From Eupeodes corollae (lineage: Eukaryota; Arthropoda; Insecta; Diptera; Syrphidae), in assembly GCF_945859685.1 (NCBI RefSeq), contig NC_079147.1:68416946-68480945 (forward strand): DNA of 64,000 nucleotides, in the 5' to 3' direction. Both the position numbers and the translations under genes were made by a program. Each line of letters begins with the position of its first letter. Position 1 is the stretch's first letter. Positions 30,461 through 42,244 of this stretch are shown one piece after another. The notes below the pieces were generated by a model. The model was not told where the DNA came from. It made no database searches and saw only the letters and a list, made by a program, of their open reading frames with translations.

Positions 30461-33285
30461 AGCATTTTGGTAATAAAAATCAATAATTTGCAAGCCATGT
30501 TCGTTTGTAAGACTATTCATGGTTTAATTATACACCAAACAAAAAGAAGAGGTTTGACAGTGAAACGTGCGTCAGCTGTTGAAAAAAGTTTTGCCAAAAT
30601 GATGATAGCTAAACAATCACCCTTTATATGTACAAACCTTTTCTCACTCAGCTCCATCACTTAGGAATTGTCTCTTATTCTTCTAGTGTTTCGAATAGAA
30701 TCAAAAGTAGAATCGAGTTAGAAAGTAGAGCCCCTGGTTTGAATTTCGTTAAAAAAACAATTTTGTTTTAAATTATTCTGACAAATATTCAATGTTATCA
30801 AGTTTCAAATATAAAAATCGCACCACTGCGAATATCAAAATACAACCTCCTATTGGAAAAACTGAAAAATTAAGATAAAGCTGATATGAGGTGAATTTCA
30901 CCTTAAATTCTTATACCTACCTATTTATTTGCTCATCCACATACATCCATACTTAGTATACAAACAGAATACATTATATCCTTTGTTATAGGTATGATGT
31001 CCTTTCTTGGTCAACAGGAAAGATTAATGAATTGTTACATTCTGTGTCGTCGTCGTCGTTGGCCATGGCCAGGCCAGGCCAAGCCAAGCTGAGCAATATA
31101 CTCGTACATAGTGTGCTTTTAGGACGCACGTAATAATTTGAAGGACGTGTTCACCAAACCAACAACCTCTCCCACAGCATTCACATGGTCAGCGAGTGTT
31201 TATTTAGGTTCTTTTGTGAATTGAGCAATGCACAAAGTATGTACGTATTTATATCTACGAGTATCCACCTACACACATATGTACTCGTATATCCCACTTT
31301 AAGGGACAAAACAAGGACCTTTTTCTTAAGCTGATGCCTTTCTTAAATTGTCTTTTAGGCTTGAATAAACATCGCAAGAAAGAAGAAAACAAGGATGAGA
31401 TATATGTAGGCGAGGAGTTTGGCAAAGAGCAATGGTTGGGGGCATCTTTTTGAAGTGCGAAGTCCACTTTAGACATTTCCATTCCCTGTGTACAATGAAA
31501 ATGTCCTTCCGATCCGGAATTGTACACCTATATAAATAAATATCTGTATAGGTTTGTAATACGTATGAAATCGATTGATGTTGAGTTGGAAAACTTTAAT
31601 TTGTTTTATACTCCTCTGCCACCACGCCCATCCCGCCCCCCGCTCGGTGAACCACCTCTCGACTTACCTTACTGAATGCTTGGACATTGTCCTTGTTTCT
31701 TTATTATCCTTCATAACACAATTAAAGATAACGAAAGGATGATTTTTTGGTGATTAAAAGAACCATAACCCTTTCACTAATTGAGTTGTTGTCCATTTCT
31801 GGCAGGATGCAGGTGTAGCCAAAGGGATGAACATCAGAATCAACGGAATAAATCTTCTTAAGCGTTTCCAACAGCAGAGCATCGCTGGACACATAATTTC
31901 AGAATAAATTGATTGAACCGTCAACGTCGTCGTCTTCGTTTTCGTTGTCGTCAACGCTCGTCGCTCGTCCAATCGGATAATAAAGCTAGTCTTGTTTGTT
32001 ATAGGCAGGCATTTCATCATGATGAAAGATTGCTTCTCTTCTTCTTCTACTTTTTCCTACCCTGGTTTTCGAAGACAGTGTATATTTATTTAAAGATAAT
32101 TAATCACAAATAAAACATCCTTCGAATATGATTTTTATTAAAGAGGGCTTAACCCATAAATTTCTTTATCTTGTTCTTCTTCTTTTCTTTGAGCCCTTGA
32201 CCACCCAAGAATCAACCCTATGCCTTAAGGGTTTCTTCAGTTTCTTGTATAGATAGTAGTATAGTTGTTGATGAGTGTTAGCCCAATTGAGGGTTTGACG
32301 GATGGCCGCATTCCGCACCCCAACCCTCACCATTACCCGCATCCACTCCCAGACCCGCACGGAACAGTTTCAGAAGTGTTGGCTGTTGGGTTTTATGGGG
32401 TTGGTTGTTGGCTTGTGTGATGACGAGGGTGACAAAAAGTGTTTAATTGTGTCAAAGTTGTGTGTGGAATTTTAATGAAGTCGAAGTCTATATATTTACA
32501 GTAATCAGGAATGGATTGATGGGGGATTTTCGATCTGTTTCGTGTGTCATTTAGAGGATTTGTCAGTAATTAAGAAGAGTCTGTCTTCAATCGGATGTAC
32601 AGAATTCTATATTGGATCATAAGTTTATAGATACACGTCATGGACGTAGACATTTGTGAGGATTTCCTTAATTAAAAATACAGGAATTTGCCAAACAAAT
32701 AGAAGTGAACTTGTATCTGAAAAATTGAGTGAAAACTTTAAGGAATTATTAACTTTAAAGGTTTGTAAAGGGTTCTTTAAGACGTAAATCAGCTTCGAAG
32801 GAGGTTCCAACTTGGTGTTTTATGTTAATGTAAGCCGAATTTAATTTAAGCTTTTGCAGCTATATGCCTTTTTGGAAATAAGCCTTCACTCAAGTGGTTT
32901 TAAATATCCTTCCTAAATCACAAATATAACTTGAGAACATCGTTTGAACGTTTGCATAAAGGTGTCGGTACTCAATGGTTTTGAATTTTTAAATATTTCT
33001 GTAACTTTCAGAGCATGGTAACTTGTTCAACATTCGTGAAGTACGACACAAAAACGAATTTGTGTACTTGGTACTTTGTTCGAATTGAGACTATTTTGAT
33101 GATAAATCATGGTGACGTGAATTACGATTACGGTTTAAAACTATTTTAGGGTTCGTTTGTAACTGGCTATTTCATGAGACCAGAATATTTGAAAATGTCA
33201 GTAGGAAGGTAAAGACATAAACATAGCGACGTAGTTTCAATTGGAGCGGATAGATTTTGGCGCCCCGTGGCGGCCATTTTGTTTT
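30461..33285. other. Non-coding, apparently unique DNA
   Basis: No transposon or gene can be recognised in this 2.8 kb. It contains low-complexity patches: GTCGTC repeats near 31027-31040, GGCCAGGCCAAGCC near 31065-31090, and TCGTCGTCTTCG near 31925-31970. The composition varies between AT-rich and moderately GC-rich. It looks like intergenic or intronic host DNA. Confidence 0.45.
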
Positions 33286-33289
33286 AGTG

Positions 33290-34120
33290 ACATCTGTCAA
33301 ATCTTTTGTTTATTATTCAGTTGTTTATGCCAAATCATGATGGCAAGTTACTCGATTGAACAGCACGTTCAAATGGTAAAACTTTAACGCAAAACCAACA
33401 TCCGTACGTTGAAGGAACGCAAGATCGGCCGAAAATATCGCCGCGTTCCGTAAAAGTATACGATAGAACCCGAGGCAGATTACAACTTCTGCGTCGGGAC
33501 TTAGACAAACTCTAGTTCAAGATCCAACTGACCAAGGAACTTAAAGTTCATGACCATAGACAACGCGCGTTTGTTCGCTGACTGGGCTGCGAATCGTGTT
33601 GGCAGACGACCCCAATTTTAGCTGAAAAATCATCTCAAGTGACGAGGTGCATTTTTGGATGAATGGCTGTGTTAAATAGCAAAATTGTCGTATATGGGAC
33701 GACACCAGGTGATAATGAATCCTCAAAAAGTTACGGTTTGTGGTGGATTTTGGGTCGACGCGTGGCGGTGGCGTAATTGTACCGTAGTTTTTTGAAAACG
33801 ACGTAGATGAGGAGGGTCACCGCCAACAGTGCTACAGTGATAACTAATTTCTTATGGCCCAAATTGAAACACACGGACCTGCCCACCAAGGTCATTCGAC
33901 TTGACCCTACTAGACTTTTTCTTGTGGGGTTTCTTAAAGTCGCAGCTCTATGCATATGAACCACAATAGAGCGATGCCCTGAAGGTGAACATGACACAGG
34001 CCATCGCTCAAATTCAGCCGGATCTTTGCGGAAAAGTTATTGAAAATTGGAACATTTGGATCCGTGCCATCGTAATTAGCCGTGGAGGTCATTTGAATGA
34101 TGTCATATTCCACACTTAAT
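33290..34120 (+). mobile_element. IS630/mariner-like transposon, internally deleted
   Basis: Plus-strand frames follow a DUF4817-type IS630/mariner transposase: MASYSIEQHVQMVKL at 33338-33385, NARLFADWAANRVGRRP near 33560-33610, then FLDEWLC (the family has a catalytic DEAHF nearby, missing here), and VTVCGGFWVD near 33730-33765. The stretch with the second catalytic Asp (family motif QQDGATCHTA) is deleted. Sequence resumes with CPPRSFDLTLLDFFLWGFLK at 33880-33940 (third acidic residue region) and RGGHLNDVIFHT at 34083-34118, the usual C-terminus. Stops and shifts are frequent. It is inactive. Confidence 0.8.
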
Positions 34121-34189
34121 GACATACATGCGTCTGAAAGCATGACGCCAAACTCTATCAAATACAAAACTCTCACTTTTAATAATATT

Positions 34190-36180
34190 AAGAAAAACGA
34201 ACTTCGGATATGCACGTTTAATGTGCGGCCGAAGAAGTAGCGGAGGCCCTAGACCGCTATAAAGCAAATATCATCCCCATCCATAAGGATGAAAAAACTG
34301 CGATATTTACTATGGTGACTGCTACCACGAAAACCAACAGCGCTTATTTGGATGCGGTTTCGTCATTGAAGATAAACCTAGGCAAGAAGTCTTGAGCTAT
34401 AGGTGCATCAATGAGCGCCTCATGACCATACGCCTCAAGGCTAAATTCGGCAACATTAGCCTGATATGCGCGCACGCCCCCACAGAAGAGAAAGACAACA
34501 ACACCAAAGATATGTTCTTCGAGCTCTTAGACAAAACATATGAGCAGTGTCCTAGCTACGATATTAAAATTGTCCTGGGCGATTTGAATGCCCAGCTAGG
34601 AAGGGAAGACATCTTTGGTAGAATAATCGGGAAGAACAGCCTGCACGAAAGCACTATCGACAACGGATTCAGGCTCATAGATATTGCTGCGGGTCGAAAC
34701 GTCATGGTAGCCAGTACGCGTTTTCCACACCTCAACAGATAGGTTGGTAAGGAGCATGCACCAACTTATCTATAAGATATAGTCGGAAGAAAGCATACCC
34801 GATGAATGGAACCTCAGTATTGTTTGCCCGATCCTGAAAAAGGAGACCCTCTAAACTGCAACACAACTATAGAGGAATCAGTCTTCTTAATATCGCCTAT
34901 AAAATCCTCTCTGCCGTAATATGGGAACGTCTAATGCCCATCGTCAACAACCTGATAGGTCCTTATCAGTGTGGTTTTAGACCAGGAAAGTCCACAGTTG
35001 ATCAAATATTCACATTACGGCAGATCCTGGAAAAACCCCAAGAACACCAAATCGACACCCACCATCTTTTCATCGATTTCAAGGCGGCATATGACAGCAT
35101 CTACTGGGACGAGCTGTATAGAGCCATGTCTAGTTTTGGCATCCCTACCAAACTCGTCCATTTGTGCAGGATGACCATGGAGAATTTACGCTGCTCCATA
35201 AAGGTTGGAAACAACTGAACAGAAACTTTCGATTTTAAAAAAGAATTTAGACAAGGTGATGCGCTGTCATCTGTGATAATTTTAACATCGTGATTGAAAG
35301 AATAGTCCAGAGCTCACACGTCAACACTAGAGGCACTATCTTTCAAAAGTCTGTCCAATTACTAGCATATGCTGACGACATTGACATAATTGGAAGAACA
35401 CAGCGTGATGTTTATGAGGCTTTTGTGAGTATTGAGTCAGAGGCGGCAAAAATGGGTTTAACGGTTAATTAGGGCAAAACAGAGTACATGTTGTCGTCAA
35501 GAAAGGACATACAACACCGACGTCTTGGCCAAAACGTTACCATCGACAGACGTTACTTTGAGGTAGTCAAGCACTTCGTCTACCTAAGCTCCGCTGTAAA
35601 CGCAGAAAACAACAACAGCGCTGTGATCAAACGCAGAATAACTCTTGCTAACCGCTGTTTCTTTGGACTAAGAAAGCAGTTGAGTGGTAAAGTCCTCTCT
35701 CGAGGGACCAACGTGTTGCTATATAAGACCCTTATCATACCTGTCTTGCTTTACGGTGCAGAAGCATGGACTATGGCAAAAGCGGATGAAAGCACCTTGG
35801 GTCGGTTCGAGAGAAAAGTTCTTCGTGTGATCTACGGTCCCGTATGCATCGAAGGGGAGTGGAGGAGAAGATGGAACGACGAGCTGTACGGGCTGTTCAG
35901 CGATGTAGACTTAGCCAGAAGGGTAAAAGTCCAACGACTAAGATGGCTGGGTCACGCAGAGCGCATGGAAACCAATGCTCCGGCCCGGAAAGCCTTCGAA
36001 TCCACACCCACAGGGCAGCACAGTAGAGGAAGACCTCGGTTCAGGTGGCGAGCACAAGTGGAAAGTGACCTCAACCAACTTGGAGCGCGAAACTGGAAAC
36101 ATCTAGCTAGAGACCGAGCTAGATGGAGAAGTTTGTTGTGTGAGGCCCTAGTTCACACCAGGACTGTAGCGTAAGTAAGT
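34190..36180 (+). mobile_element. RTE-type LINE, copy F (endonuclease joined to RT)
   Basis: This starts in the endonuclease (RICTFNV-like, 34205) and carries a 116-codon open piece (34392-34742) with VLGDLNAQLGRED (Asp-Leu-Asn in place of Asp-Phe-Asn). At about 34738 the sequence jumps from the endonuclease (FPHLNR) to the RT fingers (RLVRSMHQLI), deleting the catalytic SDH, the linker and the RT start. RT follows: CGFRPGKSTVDQIFTLRQIL and FIDFKAAYDSIYWDEL at 34971-35110, YADDIDIIGRTQRDV at 35365-35415, and then a 228-codon uninterrupted C-terminal piece (35488-36174) with KTLIIPVLLYGAEAWTMAK and VQRLRWLGHAERM. It ends in GTAAGTAAGTA. A TAG (35470-35472) precedes the last piece. It is close in sequence to copy D. 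Confidence 0.9.
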
Positions 36181-36224
36181 ATAGGAAAGTTTAATAAAAA
36201 AACACATACAATTAAAAAAATTGC

Positions 36225-36605
36225 ATGAAATCTTTATTTGAATCGATATTACGATATTGAAGATTATTTAATGCAAATGTTGACCTTGACTGCACTTCAT
36301 GTGGTCCATCGGCTAAGTCCAATTTCAGCATAATCTTTCCATCATTTCGGCCGGTATCTCACGAATAAATGCTTCAATATTGCCTTTCAAGCGGGCTTGT
36401 CTGTATAGACATGAGCTTAAACATGGCTCAAGAAAAAATAGTCTAAATGCGTTAAATCGCAAGATCTAGGCCGCCAATTGACCGGTCCCGAACGTGAAAT
36501 AAAATGTTCACCGAACTCGTCTCTCAATAAGTCCATTGTTGCGTGTGGCACCGTTTTGTTGAAATCACATGTCATGCAAGTCAAGCTCTTGCAACAAAAT
36601 TTGTT
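36225..36605 (-). mobile_element. IS630/mariner-like transposase C-terminus fragment
   Basis: The minus strand encodes, with shifts, FQQNGATRNN (family motif around the second catalytic Asp, here Asn), a damaged Pro-Arg-Ser block, KGNIEAFIREIPAEMMERLC and a C-terminal RMDHMKCSQGQHLH-like run. The catalytic Asp is therefore mutated. It is a different lineage from the 33.3-34.1 kb element. It sits 45 bases after RTE copy F, in the opposite orientation. Confidence 0.75.
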
Positions 36606-36916
36606 AAAATAATAATGTTTGTATAAGTTCTTTCATTAAAATCAAACCTTTTGATTTCTCGATTTGATAGATCTCATAAGAAATAATTCGATACTCGCAA
36701 AATTCAATCCGAAAAAGTTAAATAGTATTAAGTACTATTTTGTTAACTTTATATGTCTTATAGAGTACGAAATTGAATTCAAAACGAATAGAATTGACTT
36801 TCGAAACGAAATACAGAGTTTGGACCGGTTGTTTTGCTGGGGACCTCTTTTTTTATTAGAAAATTTTCTCTGTTGTTGCTCTGTTATTGTTATGTTGTTC
36901 TTCTGTTATTCCGTTG
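36606..36916. other. Non-coding AT-rich DNA
   Basis: No feature is recognised. The right end contains the pre-insertion site of the SINE that follows. Confidence 0.45.
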
Positions 36917-36929
36917 CTGTTGTGTTTAA
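36917..36929. repeat. TSD of SINE copy 2, left
   Basis: CTGTTGTGTTTAA here is repeated exactly at 37206-37218, flanking the SINE. Confidence 0.88.
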
Positions 36930-37205
36930 ATATAAAATAAATTAGGTTAGTGACTTACAACTCCCAACCATTCATGTGTGCGAGAAATTGGGGGATGGAG
37001 GGGACCTACAGTTTATGTGCCGAATCCTAACGGCTTATTTAAGAAGGCACTTTTTCGTGACAAGAATTACTCTTGGAGAATTTGTCAAATCCTCGCAAAA
37101 GGCAGTACCCGTGAATAAAACTTTAGGTGTCACAGGCAAGGATCGAACCCAAGACCTCTGGCATGACATTCCAACGCACTAACCATCATGCCACGGATAC
37201 TACTA
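36930..37205 (-). mobile_element. tRNA-derived SINE, copy 2
   Basis: Inverted copy of the 11244-11552 SINE. On the minus strand the head reads GTGGCATGATGGTTAGTGCG (A-box region, from about 37195) and GGGTTCGATCC (B box, near 37140-37150). The body follows with the same order of blocks (CACGGGTACTGCCT, CAAATTCTCCAAGAGTAA, GTAGGTCCC, GGTTGGGAGTTGTAAGTC). The 3' end lacks about 35 bases present in copy 1 (GGCCCTAGTT to GCGCC) and goes directly to the A/T tail. The perfect 13-bp TSD defines both ends and suggests a fairly recent insertion. Confidence 0.9.
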
Positions 37206-37218
37206 CTGTTGTGTTTAA
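37206..37218. repeat. TSD of SINE copy 2, right
   Basis: CTGTTGTGTTTAA, identical to 36917-36929. Confidence 0.88.
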
Positions 37219-39462
37219 TCAGTCAAAAAAAAGAACGTTGGTAATTTATTTTTAAATTATAATCGAAATGCATTTTAACATCATTCTTACCCAACATCCT
37301 CTTTTGCTGTGTTTTAATTAACTTTCAGTTCTTTTCACTGATGGGCCAGACTAAATCTTTGATACTCCAGGGTTACAAACAAATTACATCCAAAGAATCC
37401 TCAATTTAAAAAATTGAGAATCATAATTTAATAACTTTTCGGAAGAGTATTCTCATAAAGATCATGTTTTCTAACATATATTCATTTGCATTATATTCCC
37501 TGATAAAAGTCAAGATGACAATAGTTGTAAGTCTCACAAATAATGGCAATTGGAAACATATCCTGCCATATAGAGCTACTTTACCTGATGTACCTTCCTT
37601 TATAGGTATTTCCCTTAACATAACAATACATCCTTCAATATACTATCATCATCGTCATCATCATCATCAGTATAACCAAAAAACTACTCGAAACTTTACT
37701 CCATTATTATCTCTGATCATGATGACTACACAGTATCTGGATAGCCCTTCATTCTATCCATATAAACGTAGGTACCCTCCTGCTCCTTTACGAAGAGAAC
37801 CGTACAAAAAAATCTTCCTATTTTGGAAATGTTCATAATAAATCGTATTCCTAATTATTTGAAGAGACTCCATCACATAAAATTCATCCCAGGCAATTTG
37901 GACCAAAGGAATCTATCTCCTCCATACGAGAGTATACGCCAGGTCTATAAGCATAGCTCTATGTGGCTCTACCTATATGAAACGTGTATAAAGTTAGGTA
38001 AGCAAAGCATCTAACATGCCCATCAACACTCGTAGACTCTTGAAAACAACAACAAATTAATTGAATAATACATAAGGGTAAGGACCTTACCCTGATGCCC
38101 TGCCTGGACACACCAGCAAACCCAGATTATAACCGTAAAACAGCCTCAGTTTAGTTCCGATGTTAGCCACCACGTCAAAGTACCGACCGTTGTAGTTGTT
38201 AGACGACAGACATTGGCTTTTCTGTTGGTTCATTCATTTTGTATTTTTTTTTTGCACTGGGAATAGTCATGAACTTAATGATGCGTCTTTTAGGATTCTT
38301 TCTTCTTTTGCAATGAACGCCTTGGATCGAGGTATAGAGTCCTACTCAACTTTATATGTACGTTTTATTCGTCATAGTCTGAACTTGAATTTAATGTGAA
38401 AATAATAAACCCGTATCCGCAATAGAGATAGAATCAACGAACTAACTACGGTGGCGAGGAGGTGGCGGCAGCGGTTGTATTGGAGGCGGCAGTGGATGGT
38501 GGTGTAAGATTGAAACACAAGACACCCATCCAGGTCGAGATAAGTGACATAAGCAGGAGCAGCAAAATACAAAAAAAACCTAACTAGAAATAGATAAAAT
38601 AAAACTTTTCCATTGTAGTTACGTGAGTTCCTTGCAAGGTCCTTCTTAGACTCGTAGTCCTTTAAGGTTAGTTAATGGGTAATGAAGATGGTCATCCACT
38701 TTTACCCTCGCATCTCACAGACAGTGAATATACAACGCGATAGACTCCATCCAGAAGCACCGAGCCGAGCACCTAATAGGAGAACTATCAGGACTCACAG
38801 CATAGTGGAGTACCGTGGCATTGGCACTCATAATCACATAATCGTGACGGAAACAAGCACATCTCGAGCCATTTTATATGGATTTCTTTATGTTTCCTGC
38901 AGAAGCGTTTAATAAAATTTATTACAATAAAAGTGAAGCCCAAATGGACTTAGATGAAGATAAAAATAGTATCACTTTTCCATAGGTCCAGTCATAGTAT
39001 GGCGGGCGGAGCTCCGGTGGCGTGCTTGTTTTTCTTCTTCTTCTTCTTCTTCTTCTTCTTCTTCTTCCTCTTCATCTTATTATATTTTATTTTCAAGTAG
39101 GTATAGTAATCATAGTTGGCGGACATTTCAGCGTATCTATAGTTGAGTTATCTTGTTTTTGAGAGGCAGCAATTTGGCTGGTTAATGGCGGGATTTTCCC
39201 TTAGGGGAATGTTGAAATTTGATTTTTAATCACAGTAGTGAGAGTTTATGACTTCAGATATATCCCATAACGGGGAATATACGAGTTTATTTTTACTTCT
39301 TTAAGTTAGAATGTGAGTTTCAGACTTGAATCGAAACATAAACCTGTGGGGTATATTCACCAAAAGTTGTAAACAAAAATATGTACTTCTTATGTCAAAT
39401 TTGGAATTCAGTTTTTAATTTCACCAACTAGAAGCTCTTATTTTATAAACTTGCGATGGTAT
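37219..39462. other. Non-coding DNA with a (TTC)n microsatellite
   Basis: No gene is recognised. There are ATC-rich repeats near 37645-37670, a GGTGGCGGC-type stretch near 38450-38510 and a (TTC)n microsatellite at 39031-39075. Several frames of 60-124 codons are low-complexity and carry no domain. This is the longest TE-poor interval on this side of the window and may be intron or intergenic host DNA. Confidence 0.5.
39031..39075. repeat. (TTC)n microsatellite
   Basis: About 15 tandem TTC units with few interruptions, ending in CCTCTTC. Confidence 0.95.
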
Positions 39463-39725
39463 GAACGATGTTCAAATGGCAGACATTGGCATTCAAGAGG
39501 TCACAAGTGTCCAGTCCACAGGTTTTCTCAAAACCCACCTCTGTCTATCAACTCCTACTCTCACCTGCCCGCGGTGAACATCGGGTTCGAGTACCTCAAC
39601 TAGAGATTGGTTTCCAACCCCAGGAGAAAGCTGTTGGGGGAGTAAACGAAAGAGGGGGAGAGACGTGTTTCTACTTAAGCACCTATCATTATCCAGATAG
39701 CAGCGGATGAATTCCTGAGATGAAT
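39463..39725 (+). repeat. RTE 5' leader fragment
   Basis: This matches the leader of RTE copy C (16540-16800) almost end to end, from GTTCAAATGG to a GCAGCGGA(T/C)GAATTC block, at high similarity with small indels. It stops where the minus-strand L1-like LINE tail begins, and RTE endonuclease sequence in the same orientation resumes at 42245, so it may be the 5' end of copy G. Confidence 0.7.
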
Positions 39726-42240
39726 TAGATTAGATGATGATTTGCCTATAGGATAAGTCTTCTTATTTCTGTAGATATCGCACATCGTACAACAAAATGA
39801 AAAACATTCTCGCACTCCTTCAAGTAGCACAGGTTGCATAAAATCGCTAAGTCCTTACGGTGAGGAATGTAGTTCAGATTAAGGAGTTCTCCTCTTAGCC
39901 GGAACATGCACGAAATTCGGTCGATGGTATGTTTGTCGTTTCTTTCCCGGAGATCGTAATCTAGTCTACTGTAAATCATGCGGTGCAGTATTCTTTTGGC
40001 TTGCTCCGTAAATTGTGTTCTTGAGCTTTCATCCAAACAAGCTATTAGGCTTCCAAGAGGCAAGGTTACTATAGTTTAGGTCAACATCCACCTGCTCGGC
40101 TAGTTCAATCCACTCTTTAAACCATCTACTTCGGGATTGGATTGTTTGAAGAACTATTCCCTTTAGTAGTATCCAGAACTTTGAGGATGTATTCGGTCTG
40201 CAGCTTGAGAGTATTTATAAATAAAGGCTAAAAGACCCGTTTCCAGAATGATCATGTAGTTTGGTGTACTCGAAGGAAGGTAGAAAATCCGTTTTATTTA
40301 AAATCTGAGCAGTTTTCCACTTGCTCATATTTCCGAATTCCCCAAACTTGCGCTGCATAGAACATAACTGATTTCGATACAACTTCCGACACTGAATTTA
40401 CTGGTGTGCGAAATTTCCATGCTTCCATGCTACTTTAAGTGCTGTTTTCGCCTTACCAAGTTTGTCAGTGAGATGTTTCTCCTTGCCCAAGTTCTTAGTA
40501 AAGCAGACTCCTATATATTTGTATTCTTTCACCAACTCTACTCTTTCAGCATTGTAGTGCCATTACTTACTTACACCCAATCTACCTCCGTCATTCTTAA
40601 AAACCATCACTTTGAATTTGTTTGAATTTATCAGTAGGTTCCACTTATTACAATATTCAGCAAGCTTTTTTATTATTAGCTGAAGGGACTGTGGAGTATC
40701 CGCGAGTAGGACAATGCCGTCAGCGAAATGAAGAGCTGTAATGTTGACGCCTGCGTATTCGATTCTTGCTGGTATTGCTTCGAGTATATCATGAATGAAG
40801 AGTGCAAACAAGCTCGGACTGAGTGCACAGCCCTGTCTAACTGTTGATTTCGTTTGGAATCATTCTGATAAACATCGGCCACTCCACACTGATGCTTTGT
40901 TAGTCTTCTATAAATTTTGCAATACTGCACCGAACCTAAGCGACATTCCTATCTGGAAAAGCTTGTTAAACTGTGCATTGCGATCCACGGTGTGGAAAGC
41001 AGCTTTGAAATCAACGAAAAATGCAAATAGTTTTTGATTTCTCTAAACGAGTCAGCAATCGAGCGGAGTACACAAATGTTATCGACGGTGGAGTCGATCT
41101 GAAACCAGCTTGGAGCTCACTAAGCAGATTATTAGAATGTATTCAATCACTTAAACGACTGAGCAGAATCGATGTAAATATCGTATATGACGAGTTCAAA
41201 AAAACAAGATTCCTTTGTAGTCTTCCGGAACTTCAGTGCTTCACTTCTTGGGGATTGGGAAAATCAAGGCATCGCTGAACTGATTTGGGATGGTTTTTTC
41301 CTCAAAGATCTGGTTGAATACTGCTTTTAGAGATACAACAAGAGTTTCGATCCTTTTGGTTCTTTATCGATATAAACACTTCTTCCTTTGAAATTGGAGC
41401 ATCTAATATATTATTTTTGAAGCTAGGTTTGGCATACTGATTCAAAAACTTATTCACATTTGGGTTTAACAATTGCTCGAAATATGCTTGTAGTCTATTT
41501 GAATTAAGATCCGGGCTAATAGTAAATTTTTTGTATTACATTTTCGGACCAGGTTCCAAAACACCGATGACTTGTTACAACTTGGAAGCTGATGTGCTTG
41601 GGCTTCCGAATAGTCTTTTTTCGTCAGAGAAGTTTATAATTCTGGTTATACTCCATGTAACGGTCCTTTGAAAAATTTGTATTATACTTCCGGTCTACTA
41701 CTTTAGTCAAGCGTAAGAAAGGCTTCTCGCCTGCATGCATTCCTTGTCAAACCAAGGTTCTCTTTTTTCAATTTTGTTCAGGCTTGCGTCGTATCGTTGC
41801 ATCATCAGAAGTGCATCTAAATATGTTCTGTAGTTGGATACAATCTGGATCGTCTTCTTTTAAAAAGTCATTGGTCAGCTGGACTAATAATGATATTCCA
41901 CAAACGCCACCGTCACATTTAAATTTGTTGTCCAACAGTGCTTGTCCGCGAATTTTCGTTTTTAGATTTTTGGTTAAAGTTGCACTAATCGTCTTCTCCA
42001 GACACTAGCCGCAGGTGGTAAATCCCTATGTATGGAAATTCCGGTGTTTTTTAGTATGATCGTCGAACCTCTATTTTATTGAGTTTCACAATAACATTAG
42101 CCGTCTTGTTATCATTTTATTTGTCGGTCGCAAAGCTCGTGTTGTTGCAATAACATTGGCTTCATTTGTTTGCAACAGATCGATGCAACACTTTAAGGTC
42201 TTCTCTCCCACATCTTCTTCGCTGTTTTTTAGAAAATAGA
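39726..42240 (-). mobile_element. L1-like LINE, degraded
   Basis: In coding order (right to left), EN-like or linker scraps lie at 42240-41700. RT fingers with EVFISIKNQKDRN are near 41400, and a QAGFRS block near 41125. RT motif 5 reads FADG (HFADGIVLLADTPQSLQLII; Gly codon 40716-40718) in a frame at 40811-40563, so the second catalytic Asp is lost. The EYCNKWNLLINSNK block follows. The C-terminal helical region (SRWFKEWIELAEQVDVDLNY) is near 40135-40075, and the end frame 40063-39746 has the Cys/His motif CNLCYLKECENVFHFVVRC. The tail is ATCTAATCTAATTC-like at 39722-39740. Many frameshifts. It is a relative of the fragment at 2.6-3.4 kb. The clade (L1-like, I or another) is not certain. Confidence 0.7.
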
Positions 42241-42244
42241 CTAC

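Noticed and set aside
37130..37205. tRNA gene on the minus strand
   Set aside because: Same SINE head, flanked by a target duplication that covers the whole SINE.
37464..37838. 124-codon frame with a His-rich stretch
   Set aside because: The His run comes from an ATC microsatellite; no domain is visible.
39031..39075. CRISPR-like or satellite array
   Set aside because: It is a simple TTC microsatellite; no spacers and no unit structure.
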